This document shows, piece by piece, positions 25,590 to 34,793 of a stretch of 64,000 bases of DNA (the first letter of the stretch is position 1; every line of letters starts with the position of its first letter). Under the pieces are notes generated by a model. It was not told where the DNA came from and ran no database searches. It worked only from the letters and a program-made list of their open reading frames with translations. A program made the translations under genes and the position numbers. Origin of the DNA: Idiomarina abyssalis (lineage in GTDB: Bacteria > Pseudomonadota > Gammaproteobacteria > Enterobacterales > Alteromonadaceae); contig NZ_FPBE01000008.1 in NCBI RefSeq assembly GCF_900116625.1, positions 62,001-126,000 of the forward strand, given 5' to 3'.

Positions 25590-26240
25590 ATGAGTGTAAA
25601 GTTTGAAGATCGCCCAATAGAAAAAGTCCGGGAAGAAACCATCGACCAACTGGTCATGAATTACAGCCACGGTGAACTGTCGGCAGAAGCCTTTGAACGC
25701 CGACTTGATCAAGCCATGGACGCGACGGCACATAGCCAGCTGGCGGAACTGGTAGAAGACCTGGAGCTTAGGCCCGATACCTCATACGACAGCATGAAAG
25801 AGCAGCAGTTCTCGCCACATTACGGCGAGGGGCGTGTTCAACCGACAGAAAACGTCGTCTCCATACTGTCTTCTAATGAGCGGTGTGGCGTATGGACGGT
25901 TCCGCGCGAAATCACCATCTACTCCCTGTTAGGCTCAGTAGAGCTGGACTTTACCGATGCCGTTTTTCAACACCCGGACGTTACTATAAAAATTATAGGC
26001 GGCCTTTCAAGTCTTGAAATTTTTGTGCCTGAAGAAATCACCATTAGCACCAACGTCTTTAGCATTCTTGGGTCCACAGAGAATAAAGCCCCGTCTATGG
26101 GCAACTTAAAGCAGGCACCACATATACGCATTGAGGGCTTCCAGGTACTGGGTTCTGTTGAGGTAAAAGTGAAGCGCACCATAAAAGAGAAGTTTGTTGC
26201 CTTTGCAAATAGCTTAAAAGGCACCTTTCAATCTCGTTAG
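25590..26240 (+). CDS. DUF1707 and LiaF-like cell-envelope response protein
   Basis: A protein of 216 residues, soluble by sequence. Residues 5-60 (ETIDQLVMNYSHGELSAEAF, then FERRLDQAMDA) are a DUF1707/SHOCT-like domain; the C-terminal half (IYSLLGSVELDF; IKIIGGLSSLEIFVPEEITI; NVFSILGSTENK) has the repeated GSxE-type beta turns of the LiaF/YvqF C-terminal domain. LiaF proteins sense envelope stress in Firmicutes; in Proteobacteria the role is unknown. GGAA precedes the ATG. Confidence 0.75.
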   Translation: MSVKFEDRPIEKVREETIDQLVMNYSHGELSAEAFERRLDQAMDATAHSQLAELVEDLELRPDTSYDSMKEQQFSPHYGEGRVQPTENVVSILSSNERCGVWTVPREITIYSLLGSVELDFTDAVFQHPDVTIKIIGGLSSLEIFVPEEITISTNVFSILGSTENKAPSMGNLKQAPHIRIEGFQVLGSVEVKVKRTIKEKFVAFANSLKGTFQSR

Positions 26241-26254
26241 TGTCGGAGTAAATT

Positions 26255-26289
26255 GGAGCTAACACTCAATTTAACGGAGAGTTAGCTCC
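26255..26289 (+). promoter_or_regulatory. leader hairpin closing on the GST start codon
   Basis: GGAGCTAAC (26255-26263) and GTTAGCTCC (26281-26289) are perfect inverted arms of nine bases. The 17-base loop contains CGGAGA (26275-26280), the ribosome binding site of the gene starting at 26290. The site would be displayed in, or strained by, the loop, suggesting control of translation. Confidence 0.5.
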
Positions 26290-26907
26290 ATGAAACTCTA
26301 TGAAATGGCAAAAGCGCCCAATCCTCGGCGGGTGCGGATGTTTCTCGCTGAAAAAGGGCTCCTGAACAAGGTCGACTGCGTTGAGCTCGATCTGGCCAAA
26401 GGCGAGAACTTAACGCAGGAATTTGAACGAAAAAACCCAATGAAAAAAGTGCCGGTACTGGAACTCGACAACGGCACCTGCATTGGCGAAACCATGGCCA
26501 TTTGCCGCTACTTTGAAGCCGCCTTCCCGGAATCTGAAGCCTTACTAGGCAATACCGCTGAAGAGCAGGCCATTCTCGAACAATGGACACGCTGGATAGA
26601 CTTCTATTTATTTACCCCAATTGGCATGTGTTTTCAGCACACCACCGACTACTTCAAACACAAAATGACACCCATTAAAGAGTGGGGCGAGGCAAACCAC
26701 GCAGCAACCCTGACCTTCTTCGACTTTCTGGAAAAACACTTAGCCGAGCATCAGTTCATTGCGCTGGAACGTTTTACCATTGCTGACATTAACGCCTTTT
26801 GCACGGTGGATTTCGCCAAGGTGATCCAGCTGCGTGTCGATCAGCGCTGGCCTAATCTAAAAGCCTGGTATGAGCGTATGAAAGAGCGTGACTCATCAAA
26901 GGTTTAA
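26290..26907 (+). CDS. glutathione S-transferase family protein
   Basis: A protein of 205 residues. A thioredoxin-like N-terminal domain (MKLYEMAKAPNPRRVRMFLAEKG; NPMKKVPVLELDNGTCIGETMAICRYFE) with the Gly-site ETMAI pattern and an all-helical C-terminal domain (LAEHQFIALERFTIADINAF) with the N-capping box TIADI. It should conjugate or reduce with glutathione; substrate unknown. It is followed after 12 bp by a second GST gene, so the two form an operon. Confidence 0.88.
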   Translation: MKLYEMAKAPNPRRVRMFLAEKGLLNKVDCVELDLAKGENLTQEFERKNPMKKVPVLELDNGTCIGETMAICRYFEAAFPESEALLGNTAEEQAILEQWTRWIDFYLFTPIGMCFQHTTDYFKHKMTPIKEWGEANHAATLTFFDFLEKHLAEHQFIALERFTIADINAFCTVDFAKVIQLRVDQRWPNLKAWYERMKERDSSKV

Positions 26908-26919
26908 GGAGGGGGACAT

Positions 26920-27585
26920 ATGATTGAACTCTACACAGCAGCGACACCCAACGGTTACAAAGCCACGGTCACATTAGAAGAAATGGGGCTGGACTATAAT
27001 CTCCATCACGTTCAGTTGCAGGACGACGAGCAAAAGCGTCCGGACTTTCTGAAAATGAACCCTAACGGGCGCATTCCGGTAATTGTCGATAAAGACAACG
27101 ACGACTTCGCGGTATTTGAGTCCGGTGCCATTATGCTGTATTTGGCGGAAACCTACGACAAACTGAACCCCAAAGACCCAAAAGAACGCTCACGTATGAT
27201 TCAGTGGCTGATGTTTCAAATGGGTGGCATTGGCCCCATGATGGGACAAGCTAATGTCTTCTATCGGTACTTTCCGGAGAAGCTGCCGTCAGCCATTGAA
27301 CGTTATCAAAACGAAAGCCGTCGGCTGTTCGAGGTGCTGAATAAGCGTTTAGGAGAGTCTGAATACTTAGCCGGTGAAAACTTCTCGTTAGCGGATATTG
27401 CCAACTGGTGCTGGGTGCGTACCCACGACTGGTCCGGTGTCAGTCTTGACGGCCTGGAAAACCTGAAGCGATGGATGAACACCATCAGTGAGCGTCCGGC
27501 CTGCCAACGCGGTGTCACGAAGCCGGAGCGGATGGGCGATCCTGACGAACTGGTCAAGAGCGCCCAAAAAATGGTGCAGCGTTAA
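26920..27585 (+). CDS. glutathione S-transferase, YghU/YfcG-like
   Basis: A protein of 221 residues with AGGAGGGGG before the ATG. It begins [23 protein letters not shown], with [31 protein letters not shown] and [25 protein letters not shown]: the pattern of the nu-class YghU/YfcG GSTs, which act as disulfide-bond reductases. It is second in a two-gene operon. Its last four bases overlap the convergent ABC-F gene. Confidence 0.85.
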   Translation: MIELYTAATPNGYKATVTLEEMGLDYNLHHVQLQDDEQKRPDFLKMNPNGRIPVIVDKDNDDFAVFESGAIMLYLAETYDKLNPKDPKERSRMIQWLMFQMGGIGPMMGQANVFYRYFPEKLPSAIERYQNESRRLFEVLNKRLGESEYLAGENFSLADIANWCWVRTHDWSGVSLDGLENLKRWMNTISERPACQRGVTKPERMGDPDELVKSAQKMVQR

Positions 27586-29174
27586 GCGGCAGCCAACTGC
27601 GCCAGGTACTCATCGTAACTGCCGGCAAAGTCACGTAAGCCTTTGTCGGTAATTTCGATAATACGCGTAGCCAAAGTCGACACGAACTCGCGGTCATGGC
27701 TGACAAACAACAAGGTCCCTTCAAACTGCTCCAGTGCCATGTTTAACGACTCTATCGATTCCATATCCAAATGGTTCGTCGGTTCGTCCATCACCAGAAT
27801 GTTCGGGCGCTGCAAAATCAGTTTCCCGAAGATCATCCGCCCTTTTTCACCACCGGATAAAATCGATACCGGCTTCTGAATATCGTCTGAAGAAAACAGC
27901 ATACGACCCAGCACACCACGAATAGCCTGTTCGTCATCGCCTGGCTTCTTCCACTGATACATCCATTCGTAAACGGTCATTTCCTGCTTAAACCAGTGGG
28001 CGTGATCCTGCGCGTAGTAGCCTATCGCTGCATTTTCAGACCACTTGATGCTGCCTGAATCCGGCGTGTACTCGCCCATCAAACATTTCAGCAACGTCGT
28101 TTTACCAATACCGTTGGCACCGATAATAGCGACTTTCTCACCCACTTCTATCGATGTGCTCAAGCCTTTTAAAACGGCTTCGTCATCAAAGCTCTTACGT
28201 ACGTTTTCAGTTTCAAGCGCCAGCCGGTAAAGCTTCTTCTCTTGCGTGAAACGAATATACGGATTCACCCGGCTGGATGCTTTAACCTCATCCAACTGAA
28301 TCTTTTCCATTTGTCGCTGACGCGAGGTCGCCTGCTTGGCTTTTGACGCATTCGCCGAGAAACGACTGACAAAGCTCTGCAGCTCCGCAATTTTCTCTTT
28401 CTTCTTGGCGTTATCGCTCATCAGCTGTTCGCGCGCCTGAGTAGCGGCAAACATGTATTCGTCATAGTTACCCGGGTACACGCGCAACTCGCCGTAATCG
28501 ATATCGGCCATGTGTGTACAAACCGTGTTCAGAAAGTGACGGTCGTGCGAAATAATGATCATGGTGCTTTGCTTTTCCGCCAGCACCTCTTCCAGCCAGC
28601 GAATGGTGTTAATGTCCAGGTTGTTGGTCGGCTCGTCCAGCAGCATAATATCCGGCTCAGAGAACAGCACCTGCGCCAATAACACCCGAATTTTCACACC
28701 CGGTGCCAGTGCCGACATTAAGCCAAAGTGCTGCTCTACCGGTATACCTAAGCCCAACAGCAATTCGCCTGCACGAGATTCAGCTGTGTAACCGTCCATT
28801 TCAGCGAATTCGGTTTCCAAATCGGCTACACGCATACCGTCTTCTTCACTCATTTCGCCACTGCTATAAATACGGTCACGCTCTTCTTTTACCGCCCACA
28901 GCTCTTCGTGCCCCATAATAACGGCGTCAACCACGCTGTACTCTTCGTACGCAAACTGGTCCTGGCGCAACTTACCAATGCGGGTATTCGGCTCCAGCGA
29001 GACGTTGCCGGAGGAAGGCTCCTGCTCACCACTTAAAATGCGCATAAAGGTCGACTTACCACAGCCATTAGCACCAATAAGGCCATAACGGTTGCCATTG
29101 CCGAATTTAACAGAAATATTTTCAAAAAGAGGCTTCGCACCAAATTGCATGGTGATATTTGCAGCAGAAATCAC
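27582..29174 (-). CDS. ybiT: ABC-F family ATPase YbiT
   Basis: Cytoplasmic ribosome-associated ATPase of 530 residues with two nucleotide-binding domains: Walker [10 protein letters not shown] and GANGIGKTT, Walker [14 protein letters not shown] and [13 protein letters not shown], and a canonical LSGGEKGRM in the second domain. The first signature is [15 protein letters not shown], the YbiT variant. There are no membrane segments. ABC-F proteins act at the ribosomal E site during stalled translation. Confidence 0.9.
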   Translation of the reverse strand: MISAANITMQFGAKPLFENISVKFGNGNRYGLIGANGCGKSTFMRILSGEQEPSSGNVSLEPNTRIGKLRQDQFAYEEYSVVDAVIMGHEELWAVKEERDRIYSSGEMSEEDGMRVADLETEFAEMDGYTAESRAGELLLGLGIPVEQHFGLMSALAPGVKIRVLLAQVLFSEPDIMLLDEPTNNLDINTIRWLEEVLAEKQSTMIIISHDRHFLNTVCTHMADIDYGELRVYPGNYDEYMFAATQAREQLMSDNAKKKEKIAELQSFVSRFSANASKAKQATSRQRQMEKIQLDEVKASSRVNPYIRFTQEKKLYRLALETENVRKSFDDEAVLKGLSTSIEVGEKVAIIGANGIGKTTLLKCLMGEYTPDSGSIKWSENAAIGYYAQDHAHWFKQEMTVYEWMYQWKKPGDDEQAIRGVLGRMLFSSDDIQKPVSILSGGEKGRMIFGKLILQRPNILVMDEPTNHLDMESIESLNMALEQFEGTLLFVSHDREFVSTLATRIIEITDKGLRDFAGSYDEYLAQLAAA

Positions 29175-29273
29175 GTATTCAACATCCAGGACTATAGGGT
29201 AAAAATTGAGCGCGCAATGTACGTGTTTTTCGCGTAAATTACAAAGAAAGATTCACTAATGGGTAAATAGACT

Positions 29274-30161
29274 ATGCAAATGTCCTGGAATGATGTCTCC
29301 ACGAATTTAAGTAAAATTTGGAACACCGAGCTTTGGAAGACCGGCGACGCACAGATATACCTCAGTCAGGTAATTATTGCCATTACGCTGATTATTGTTG
29401 GCGTTATTGTTATACGCTGGGTTGGTTCCAGTCTGGTAAAACGAGCTCTTAAATCGGGTCATGCCTCTCAGAACACCATTTATGCCTTTCGAAAGCTGTT
29501 CTCTTTCCTGGCTTACGTGCTCATTGTCTTAATAGCCCTGCCCGTTGCAGGCATCCCCATTACCATATTTGCTGTGTTAGGTGGTGCGTTAGCCATTGGT
29601 GTCGGTTTTGGTGCGCAGAACCTGTTAAACAATCTAATTTCCGGAATGATATTGGTTGCAGAGCGCCCTATTCGCATTGGCGACATTGTTGAGCTGGAAA
29701 ATGAACGGGGCAAAATTGAAGAAATTGGCAACCGCTGTGTTCGCATCAAACGCTTCGACGGCGTGCATGTGCTGGTTCCAAACAGTTATTTCCTTGAGCA
29801 GCGGGTAGTGAACTGGACACTAGTTTCGACGGAAATACGCAGCACAGTCACCGTTGGGGTTGCCTATGGCTCGCCTATCGACAAAGTTCGCGAACTCATG
29901 CTGGAAGCTGCCAGCCAACACGAAAAAATTGTTCAACGCCTGCCTTTTGAAGTCTTTTTCGATGACTTTGGTGACAACAGCTTAACCTTCAATTTACTGT
30001 TCTGGACAGAAGTTGAAGCCCCGATGGACATTCGTCGAGTACAGTCCGACATACGCTTTAAAATCGATAAGATATTCGCCGAGAATGACATCACCATCGC
30101 CTTCCCGCAGCGCGATGTGCATTTAGATACGTTAAAACCTTTAGAAATAAAGATGACGTAA
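29274..30161 (+). CDS. MscS-family mechanosensitive channel
   Basis: Inner-membrane channel of 295 residues. Three helices fill the first 130 residues; GGALAIGVGFGAQNLLNNLISGMILVAERPIRIGDIVEL includes the Gly/Ala-rich pore helix and the beta-domain entry of MscS. DGVHVLVPNSYFLEQRVVNWTL and a C-terminal KIFAENDITIAFPQRDVHL complete the family pattern. It opens on hypo-osmotic shock. Convergent with a TonB receptor gene, from which a REP-like palindrome separates it. Confidence 0.9.
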   Translation: MQMSWNDVSTNLSKIWNTELWKTGDAQIYLSQVIIAITLIIVGVIVIRWVGSSLVKRALKSGHASQNTIYAFRKLFSFLAYVLIVLIALPVAGIPITIFAVLGGALAIGVGFGAQNLLNNLISGMILVAERPIRIGDIVELENERGKIEEIGNRCVRIKRFDGVHVLVPNSYFLEQRVVNWTLVSTEIRSTVTVGVAYGSPIDKVRELMLEAASQHEKIVQRLPFEVFFDDFGDNSLTFNLLFWTEVEAPMDIRRVQSDIRFKIDKIFAENDITIAFPQRDVHLDTLKPLEIKMT

Positions 30162-30177
30162 TGATGCTGGTGATAGA

Positions 30178-30196
30178 GGGCGCGACCTCAGCGCCC
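30178..30196. repeat. GC-rich hairpin after the MscS gene
   Basis: GGGCGC (30178-30183) and GCGCCC (30191-30196) around GACCTCA, 17 bp after the stop of the channel gene. No T-run follows; possible weak terminator. Confidence 0.4.
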
Positions 30197-30210
30197 GCAA
30201 CATCCACCTC

Positions 30211-30232
30211 ACCTGATGTAAACATCAGGCTA
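30211..30232. repeat. REP-like palindrome, copy C
   Basis: CCTGATG / CATCAGG around a TAAA loop (30212-30229). The 22 bases are the exact reverse complement of 21240-21261. It lies between convergent genes, one base before the stop of the TonB receptor gene. Confidence 0.75.
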
Positions 30233-30233
30233 C

Positions 30234-32939
30234 CTAGAACTCGTAGCTGTAACTTAAGCTAACAACGGTTCCGACTTCTTTGCTACGAACTAAAATATCC
30301 GATTGCGTCACTTCCTGATCTTCTCCAAGAATGTTCTTTACCTTGAAGCCGATTTTTGAACTAAAGCTCGGATAGTAGTTGTACACCAAATCCAGCGAGT
30401 GGAAAGGCTGTTCGTAAGCGTCTTCACGTCCACCAACACCAGCTGCAAGAATGCGTTCACCAAACACGTTGTAAACCAACGAGGTTGAGTGCTCGCCGTT
30501 GGCAGAGTCGTAGTTTAACTGGAAGTTCGCTACGTATTCTGAGTGTCCGGTCATACGCTTCGTCGGGTTAGTTAAGTTACCCGCCAAGGCAGGGTCAATC
30601 GACGCTTCTGAGTCACTCCAGGTTAAGTTACCTGAGGTGAAGAAGCCGTTCGCCAAGTAGCCTAAGTCGTGCAGCCATTCAAACTCAACACCGTACACTT
30701 CGGCTGATTCACCGTTCACATAGATCAGTGTGTAATCTTCATCACCCACGCGCAGCACCGACTCAATTGGGTTTTCTATGTCCTTATAGAAGGCTGCAAC
30801 GGTGTAGTTATCGCCATTATCCGCGTAATACTCAAAGCGTGCATCGTAGTTACGTAAGTCACTGCTTTGCAAACCGGCCGTACCAAAGGTGCGAATATCC
30901 GTAGTCGGGTCGTAGTAAGCTACCGGAACCGTCTCGCGCAAGTCCGGACGAACAACCGTTTCACCGTAACCAAAGCGAAGCTGATAATTTTCATTAGCCA
31001 TATAGGTCAGTGACAAAGCGGTGTAAACATCGTCTTCTGAAATCGAGCTATCGATAACGCGCTGAGGGTTGAAGTAGTTATTCAGGTCCTGCTCGTCGAA
31101 AATTAAGCTCGAGGTCGCCAATGACACTTGCTTAAAGTCTTCGTAACGAATACCACCACTGACACGCCAGGTATTGTCGAATATGGCATCGAACTCACCG
31201 TAATACGCATCGATTTTCTGAGCAGCCAGGTAATCATCCGCATTTGGCGCACCCGGTTCACGGAAGGTAATACGGAAGTCATTTTCGTCGATGACCTCAT
31301 CGGTCAGATACCCAGTAACTCCCAGTACGTTGTCTAAATCATCCAGCACTGACAAACGTGATCCAGAAGCGTTATCCAGACTAAAACGACTGGTGTTGTA
31401 GTAACGTGCTTTATCAACAAAGTCGTAGCCCGCTTTCAATTCCAGCTCTAATCCGGAAAACATTAATGGCAGCGAGAAATTACCACCGTATGACTTCACG
31501 TTGTCTTCCATATCTACGAACTGGAAAATAGCGCGGTTGTCATCACCCGTTACCCGAGTCTCAGAGAAGCTACCGTCAGTGTTGTAAATGTCATCAAAAC
31601 GGTAAGACACTTCGGTCGGAATTTCCGTTTCCGCTTTTGACTCAGTGTACTGCCAGTCAAAGCCAACCCCCCAGTAGTCCATAAAGGTGTGCTGGCCGCG
31701 GAATTGGTCAACGTTTAGTACCCGCTCTTCGTATTTGAACTCATGTTCGCGGTTAGCAATACCGGTTCCGGCAATGGTTTTCAGGTTACTGCCGTTGGGG
31801 CTTTGCTTAATACCAAATTCTGACTCGTCCTCTGAGTCTTCCAGGTAAATTTTAGTGTAGCTGACGCTGTGTGTGTCTAATTCATAGCCTGCGGTAAAAA
31901 AGCCGTTAAGACGTTCTGTTTCCTGTGTCACCGTAGTTTCAGACAAGGTGTTGTAACACGAGTTAGAAACATCTTCCGCAGTTTCTAAAGACGTTGAACA
32001 TCCCGCTTCGGCATTGTTACTGATAACCGCATTACGACGCTCTGAGACATCCCAGTCATTGTCATAAGACGCAGCAGCCAACACTCCGATAGTGCCGCCC
32101 AACCAGGACTCATCAAAACTGTTACCTAAGGTCGCTTTTAAATCAAAGTTAGGATCCAGAGACTCTTCCTTTAGCACCATGTCACGAGGTAATTGTTTCG
32201 CCAGTGACGCATTAATCGCCCGCGCCTGATCACCGGCACTGTTCCCGCTACCGCTCAGTCCATCGGTATTAATAATGTTGCGTAAGCTAAAGTCACCCTG
32301 ATAACGACCAATCGCATCGCGGATCCCATCAGGAATGCCGTCATCGTTGCGGTTATAGGTGTAGCCGTCATCCGCATTGCTGTTAAGACCGACTCCGGCC
32401 TCAACGTTAAAAATAAAGTCATCCGGTAGCGAGCGCGTGCGGATATCAATGTTACCACCGCCAAAAGCCGCTGGCATGGAAGGTGAAAACACCTTTTGTA
32501 CCGCCATGCTTTCAATAATGGTCGAAGGAATAATATCCAGCGGTACCACGTTACGAGTTAAGTCCGGGCTGGGAATACTGGCACCGTTAATGCGGGCACT
32601 TGAATAGCGCTCACCTAAACCACGCACGTAAATGAACTTGCCGTCCACCAGGGTCAAACCGGTCACCCGGCGCAGCGCTGAAGCAGCGTCACTGTCACCC
32701 GAGCGGGACAGCTGCTCTGCACCCAGAATATCCGCCACAAAGGCCTGGTTCTTGCGCTCTTCAACCACCGCAGCCGCACTTCCCTGCAAACGACTACCGG
32801 TAGTAACCACTTCTTCAATGGTCGACTCGCGTTCAACTTCGGTTTCGTCAGCTTGCTGTGCCAAAGCTATCGGAGCCGTGGCAAACAGGCCCAAACCAAC
32901 CGCTAAAGCAACAGGTTTGAGTTTGTATTGATTCTTCAT
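30234..32939 (-). CDS. TonB-dependent receptor paired with a lipoprotein
   Basis: The ATG at 32939 follows GGAG at seven bases, giving 901 residues; the TTG at 32954 lies on that site. A signal peptide (MKNQYKLKPVALAVGLGLFATAPIALA) precedes TTGSRLQGSAAAVVEERK, then a plug (ADILGAEQLSRSGDSDAASA; FIYVRGLGERYSSARINGA; ESMAVQKVFSPSMPAAFGGG) and a barrel with terminal Phe (VGTVVSLSYSYEF). The plug with LRRVTGLTLVDGKFIYVRGLG is characteristic of a distinct receptor group often found beside a beta-helix lipoprotein, as here. Substrate unknown. A stem-loop lies in the 73-bp space after the lipoprotein gene. Confidence 0.88.
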   Translation of the reverse strand: MKNQYKLKPVALAVGLGLFATAPIALAQQADETEVERESTIEEVVTTGSRLQGSAAAVVEERKNQAFVADILGAEQLSRSGDSDAASALRRVTGLTLVDGKFIYVRGLGERYSSARINGASIPSPDLTRNVVPLDIIPSTIIESMAVQKVFSPSMPAAFGGGNIDIRTRSLPDDFIFNVEAGVGLNSNADDGYTYNRNDDGIPDGIRDAIGRYQGDFSLRNIINTDGLSGSGNSAGDQARAINASLAKQLPRDMVLKEESLDPNFDLKATLGNSFDESWLGGTIGVLAAASYDNDWDVSERRNAVISNNAEAGCSTSLETAEDVSNSCYNTLSETTVTQETERLNGFFTAGYELDTHSVSYTKIYLEDSEDESEFGIKQSPNGSNLKTIAGTGIANREHEFKYEERVLNVDQFRGQHTFMDYWGVGFDWQYTESKAETEIPTEVSYRFDDIYNTDGSFSETRVTGDDNRAIFQFVDMEDNVKSYGGNFSLPLMFSGLELELKAGYDFVDKARYYNTSRFSLDNASGSRLSVLDDLDNVLGVTGYLTDEVIDENDFRITFREPGAPNADDYLAAQKIDAYYGEFDAIFDNTWRVSGGIRYEDFKQVSLATSSLIFDEQDLNNYFNPQRVIDSSISEDDVYTALSLTYMANENYQLRFGYGETVVRPDLRETVPVAYYDPTTDIRTFGTAGLQSSDLRNYDARFEYYADNGDNYTVAAFYKDIENPIESVLRVGDEDYTLIYVNGESAEVYGVEFEWLHDLGYLANGFFTSGNLTWSDSEASIDPALAGNLTNPTKRMTGHSEYVANFQLNYDSANGEHSTSLVYNVFGERILAAGVGGREDAYEQPFHSLDLVYNYYPSFSSKIGFKVKNILGEDQEVTQSDILVRSKEVGTVVSLSYSYEF

Positions 32940-32964
32940 AATCAACTCCTGCAATAAAATCGGA

Positions 32965-32993
32965 AAATAGGCGCAACTGTGGTGCGCCTATTT
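32965..32993 (-). terminator. stem-loop between lipoprotein and TonB receptor genes
   Basis: AATAGGCGCA (32966-32975) and TGCGCCTATT (32983-32992) pair perfectly over ten bases around ACTGTGG. Read on the minus strand the stem is followed by UUUU, so it may terminate part of the transcription after the lipoprotein gene and set the ratio of lipoprotein to receptor. Confidence 0.65.
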
Positions 32994-33012
32994 ATTCGCA
33001 TTCCAACTCTAA

Positions 33013-34593
33013 TTAGTCCTGCTCAGAAGCAGCTACAGCAGTTTCAACCCACTGGTACCATTCAGAGCTTGTATCGTCGTCAGAAAGTGCGCCGATAAAA
33101 TCAACCGGAGTAAAGAAGTCATCATTCAATGCGGTTAAGTCATTCGCAGCAATAGTGATTGAAGAAGACATATCGGTCGAAATACCATCGTCATTCAGAA
33201 CCATTGCTGAACCGTCTAACACTTCATTTTCACCACCGTTGTCATACCATTGGCTGTAGGTTTCGCCGTCACCAAAGGTATTGTCACCGGTGTTCACAAA
33301 GTTATTGGTACACGCCATAACCGAGCTGTAGAAATCGAGTTCGCCATTATCAACGCCCGCTTCACCGTCTGAAGTGAAGAAGACACAGCCGTCGTCTGCC
33401 GTACCGTTCTCTTTAATTTTCAGTACGTTATACATCTGACCCTGGAAGTTGTCGTCAAATTTCGTAGCGATTGACGGGTCGTTATCACGTACGGATGTGC
33501 CGTCGGTAGTGATAATAGTCACGTTAGCAATAGTCGGTGCAGATGTTGGTGCCTGCGAGTAGTCCGGACCGTTGTTTTTCTCGCCGTCTGCCTCAAAACC
33601 ACCGTTACCCATGTAGTTGGTCTGACCGTCTACCGTCACTGTGCCATGTTTAATAAACACAAATTGCGCACGTCCCTGCCAACCAGCGTCCATATCCAGC
33701 GAGTCATCCTGGGTATCCGTTACGACAATGTTTCTTAAGTCAGCAGCGCCACCGAAGAACTCAATGCCATCATCAAAGCCCTGGTGAATGTGAATAAACT
33801 CATAAGAAGAGCCTGAACCTACTGCGTTTAGCGTTAGTGAGTTCAAGTCATCACCGTCACCGCCGTCACGAGGGCCCGAGCCTGCGTACCAAATTTGTGC
33901 GTACTTCATTGAGCCGCTGTCGTCAGTGTTGTCGTTACCACCGTAGAAGCTGACAATACCTTCCGATTCACGGTTACAGGTACCACCGTCGCGCTCTGCA
34001 TCAGTACACTCATTGGTAATACCGTTACCGTTAACGATGATCCCACCCCAGTCTGCGTAGCGTGGAGCGTCGCCTGATACGTTTAAACGGTCAAACTCGT
34101 TAGCCGAGGTGAACTTAACCGGCTTGTCGAAAGTACCGATAGCGTTCAACTGAGCGCCACGAGCAATCTGAATAATGGCTTCGCCAGAAGTGAATGCCAG
34201 CACCGCGCCAGGTTCAACCGTCATGACCGGGCCATTTTGATTAATTTCACAATCGGTTGTGGTGTCGCAGTCTTCACCAATTTGCAGAGCACCATCAAAC
34301 ACATGAACACCGCCGTCAGGCAACTCTTCAAAAGTAATGTCCTCAGCTATTTCAATGGTTGCACTGGCAAAGTCTGTATCATAAGAACAGTCCTGACCGT
34401 CGTACTCACCCTGAATGTCTGCATAGCTTGCACAAGGGTTTGATGAGCCGCTGTCGCCACCGCCCGTATCGCCGCCAGCATCAGATCCGCCATTGTTATT
34501 CACCGTTGGGGTAACATTAATATCGCCGCCGCAACCAGCTAAAAATAAGGCTGCTGTAACTGCAGAGATTTTGAATAAAGTATTAAATTTCAT
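33013..34593 (-). CDS. large secreted lipoprotein, beta-helix-like
   Basis: A lipoprotein of 526 residues: the signal peptide MKFNTLFKISAVTAALFLAGC ends in a perfect lipobox, followed by a flexible Gly/Asp/Ser linker. The body is Asp- and Asn-rich with repeats of the type TFDKPVKFTSANEFD, YADWGGIIVNGNG, GVSFYGG-like turns and DDGIEFFGGAADLRNIVVTDTQDDSLDMD, suggestive of a right-handed parallel beta-helix. Paired cysteines (CSYDTDF; CDTTTDCEIN; CTDAERDGGTC) imply disulfides. It is probably a surface partner of the TonB receptor behind it. Translation may be controlled by the hairpin over its ribosome binding site. No function known to me. Confidence 0.72.
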   Translation of the reverse strand: MKFNTLFKISAVTAALFLAGCGGDINVTPTVNNNGGSDAGGDTGGGDSGSSNPCASYADIQGEYDGQDCSYDTDFASATIEIAEDITFEELPDGGVHVFDGALQIGEDCDTTTDCEINQNGPVMTVEPGAVLAFTSGEAIIQIARGAQLNAIGTFDKPVKFTSANEFDRLNVSGDAPRYADWGGIIVNGNGITNECTDAERDGGTCNRESEGIVSFYGGNDNTDDSGSMKYAQIWYAGSGPRDGGDGDDLNSLTLNAVGSGSSYEFIHIHQGFDDGIEFFGGAADLRNIVVTDTQDDSLDMDAGWQGRAQFVFIKHGTVTVDGQTNYMGNGGFEADGEKNNGPDYSQAPTSAPTIANVTIITTDGTSVRDNDPSIATKFDDNFQGQMYNVLKIKENGTADDGCVFFTSDGEAGVDNGELDFYSSVMACTNNFVNTGDNTFGDGETYSQWYDNGGENEVLDGSAMVLNDDGISTDMSSSITIAANDLTALNDDFFTPVDFIGALSDDDTSSEWYQWVETAVAASEQD

Positions 34594-34599
34594 TGGGTT

Positions 34600-34641
34600 C
34601 TCCCGACTTGGATGTTGTCCAGTTATGATTTAAGTCGGGAG
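34600..34641 (-). promoter_or_regulatory. leader hairpin sequestering the lipoprotein ribosome binding site
   Basis: On the minus strand the leader reads CTCCCGACTT (34641-34632), 22 unpaired bases, then AAGTCGGGAG (34609-34600), then AACCC and close to it the ATG at 34593. The ten-base arms are perfectly complementary and the second contains GGGAG, the only Shine-Dalgarno sequence of the gene. Folding would block translation; a ligand, protein, small RNA or temperature change could open it. Confidence 0.7.
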
Positions 34642-34793
34642 CAGACTAAGACGCCTGCATGACAGGATTGTGACAACACAAAAGTGTCACAAAATATTCA
34701 CCATTCGGTAACCTAAGTTTTCTCTTTTGATCTTTGCGCTTGTTGAATAAGTAACCTATATCAGTAATAAAAACACAAACGAGGAAAGACCCC

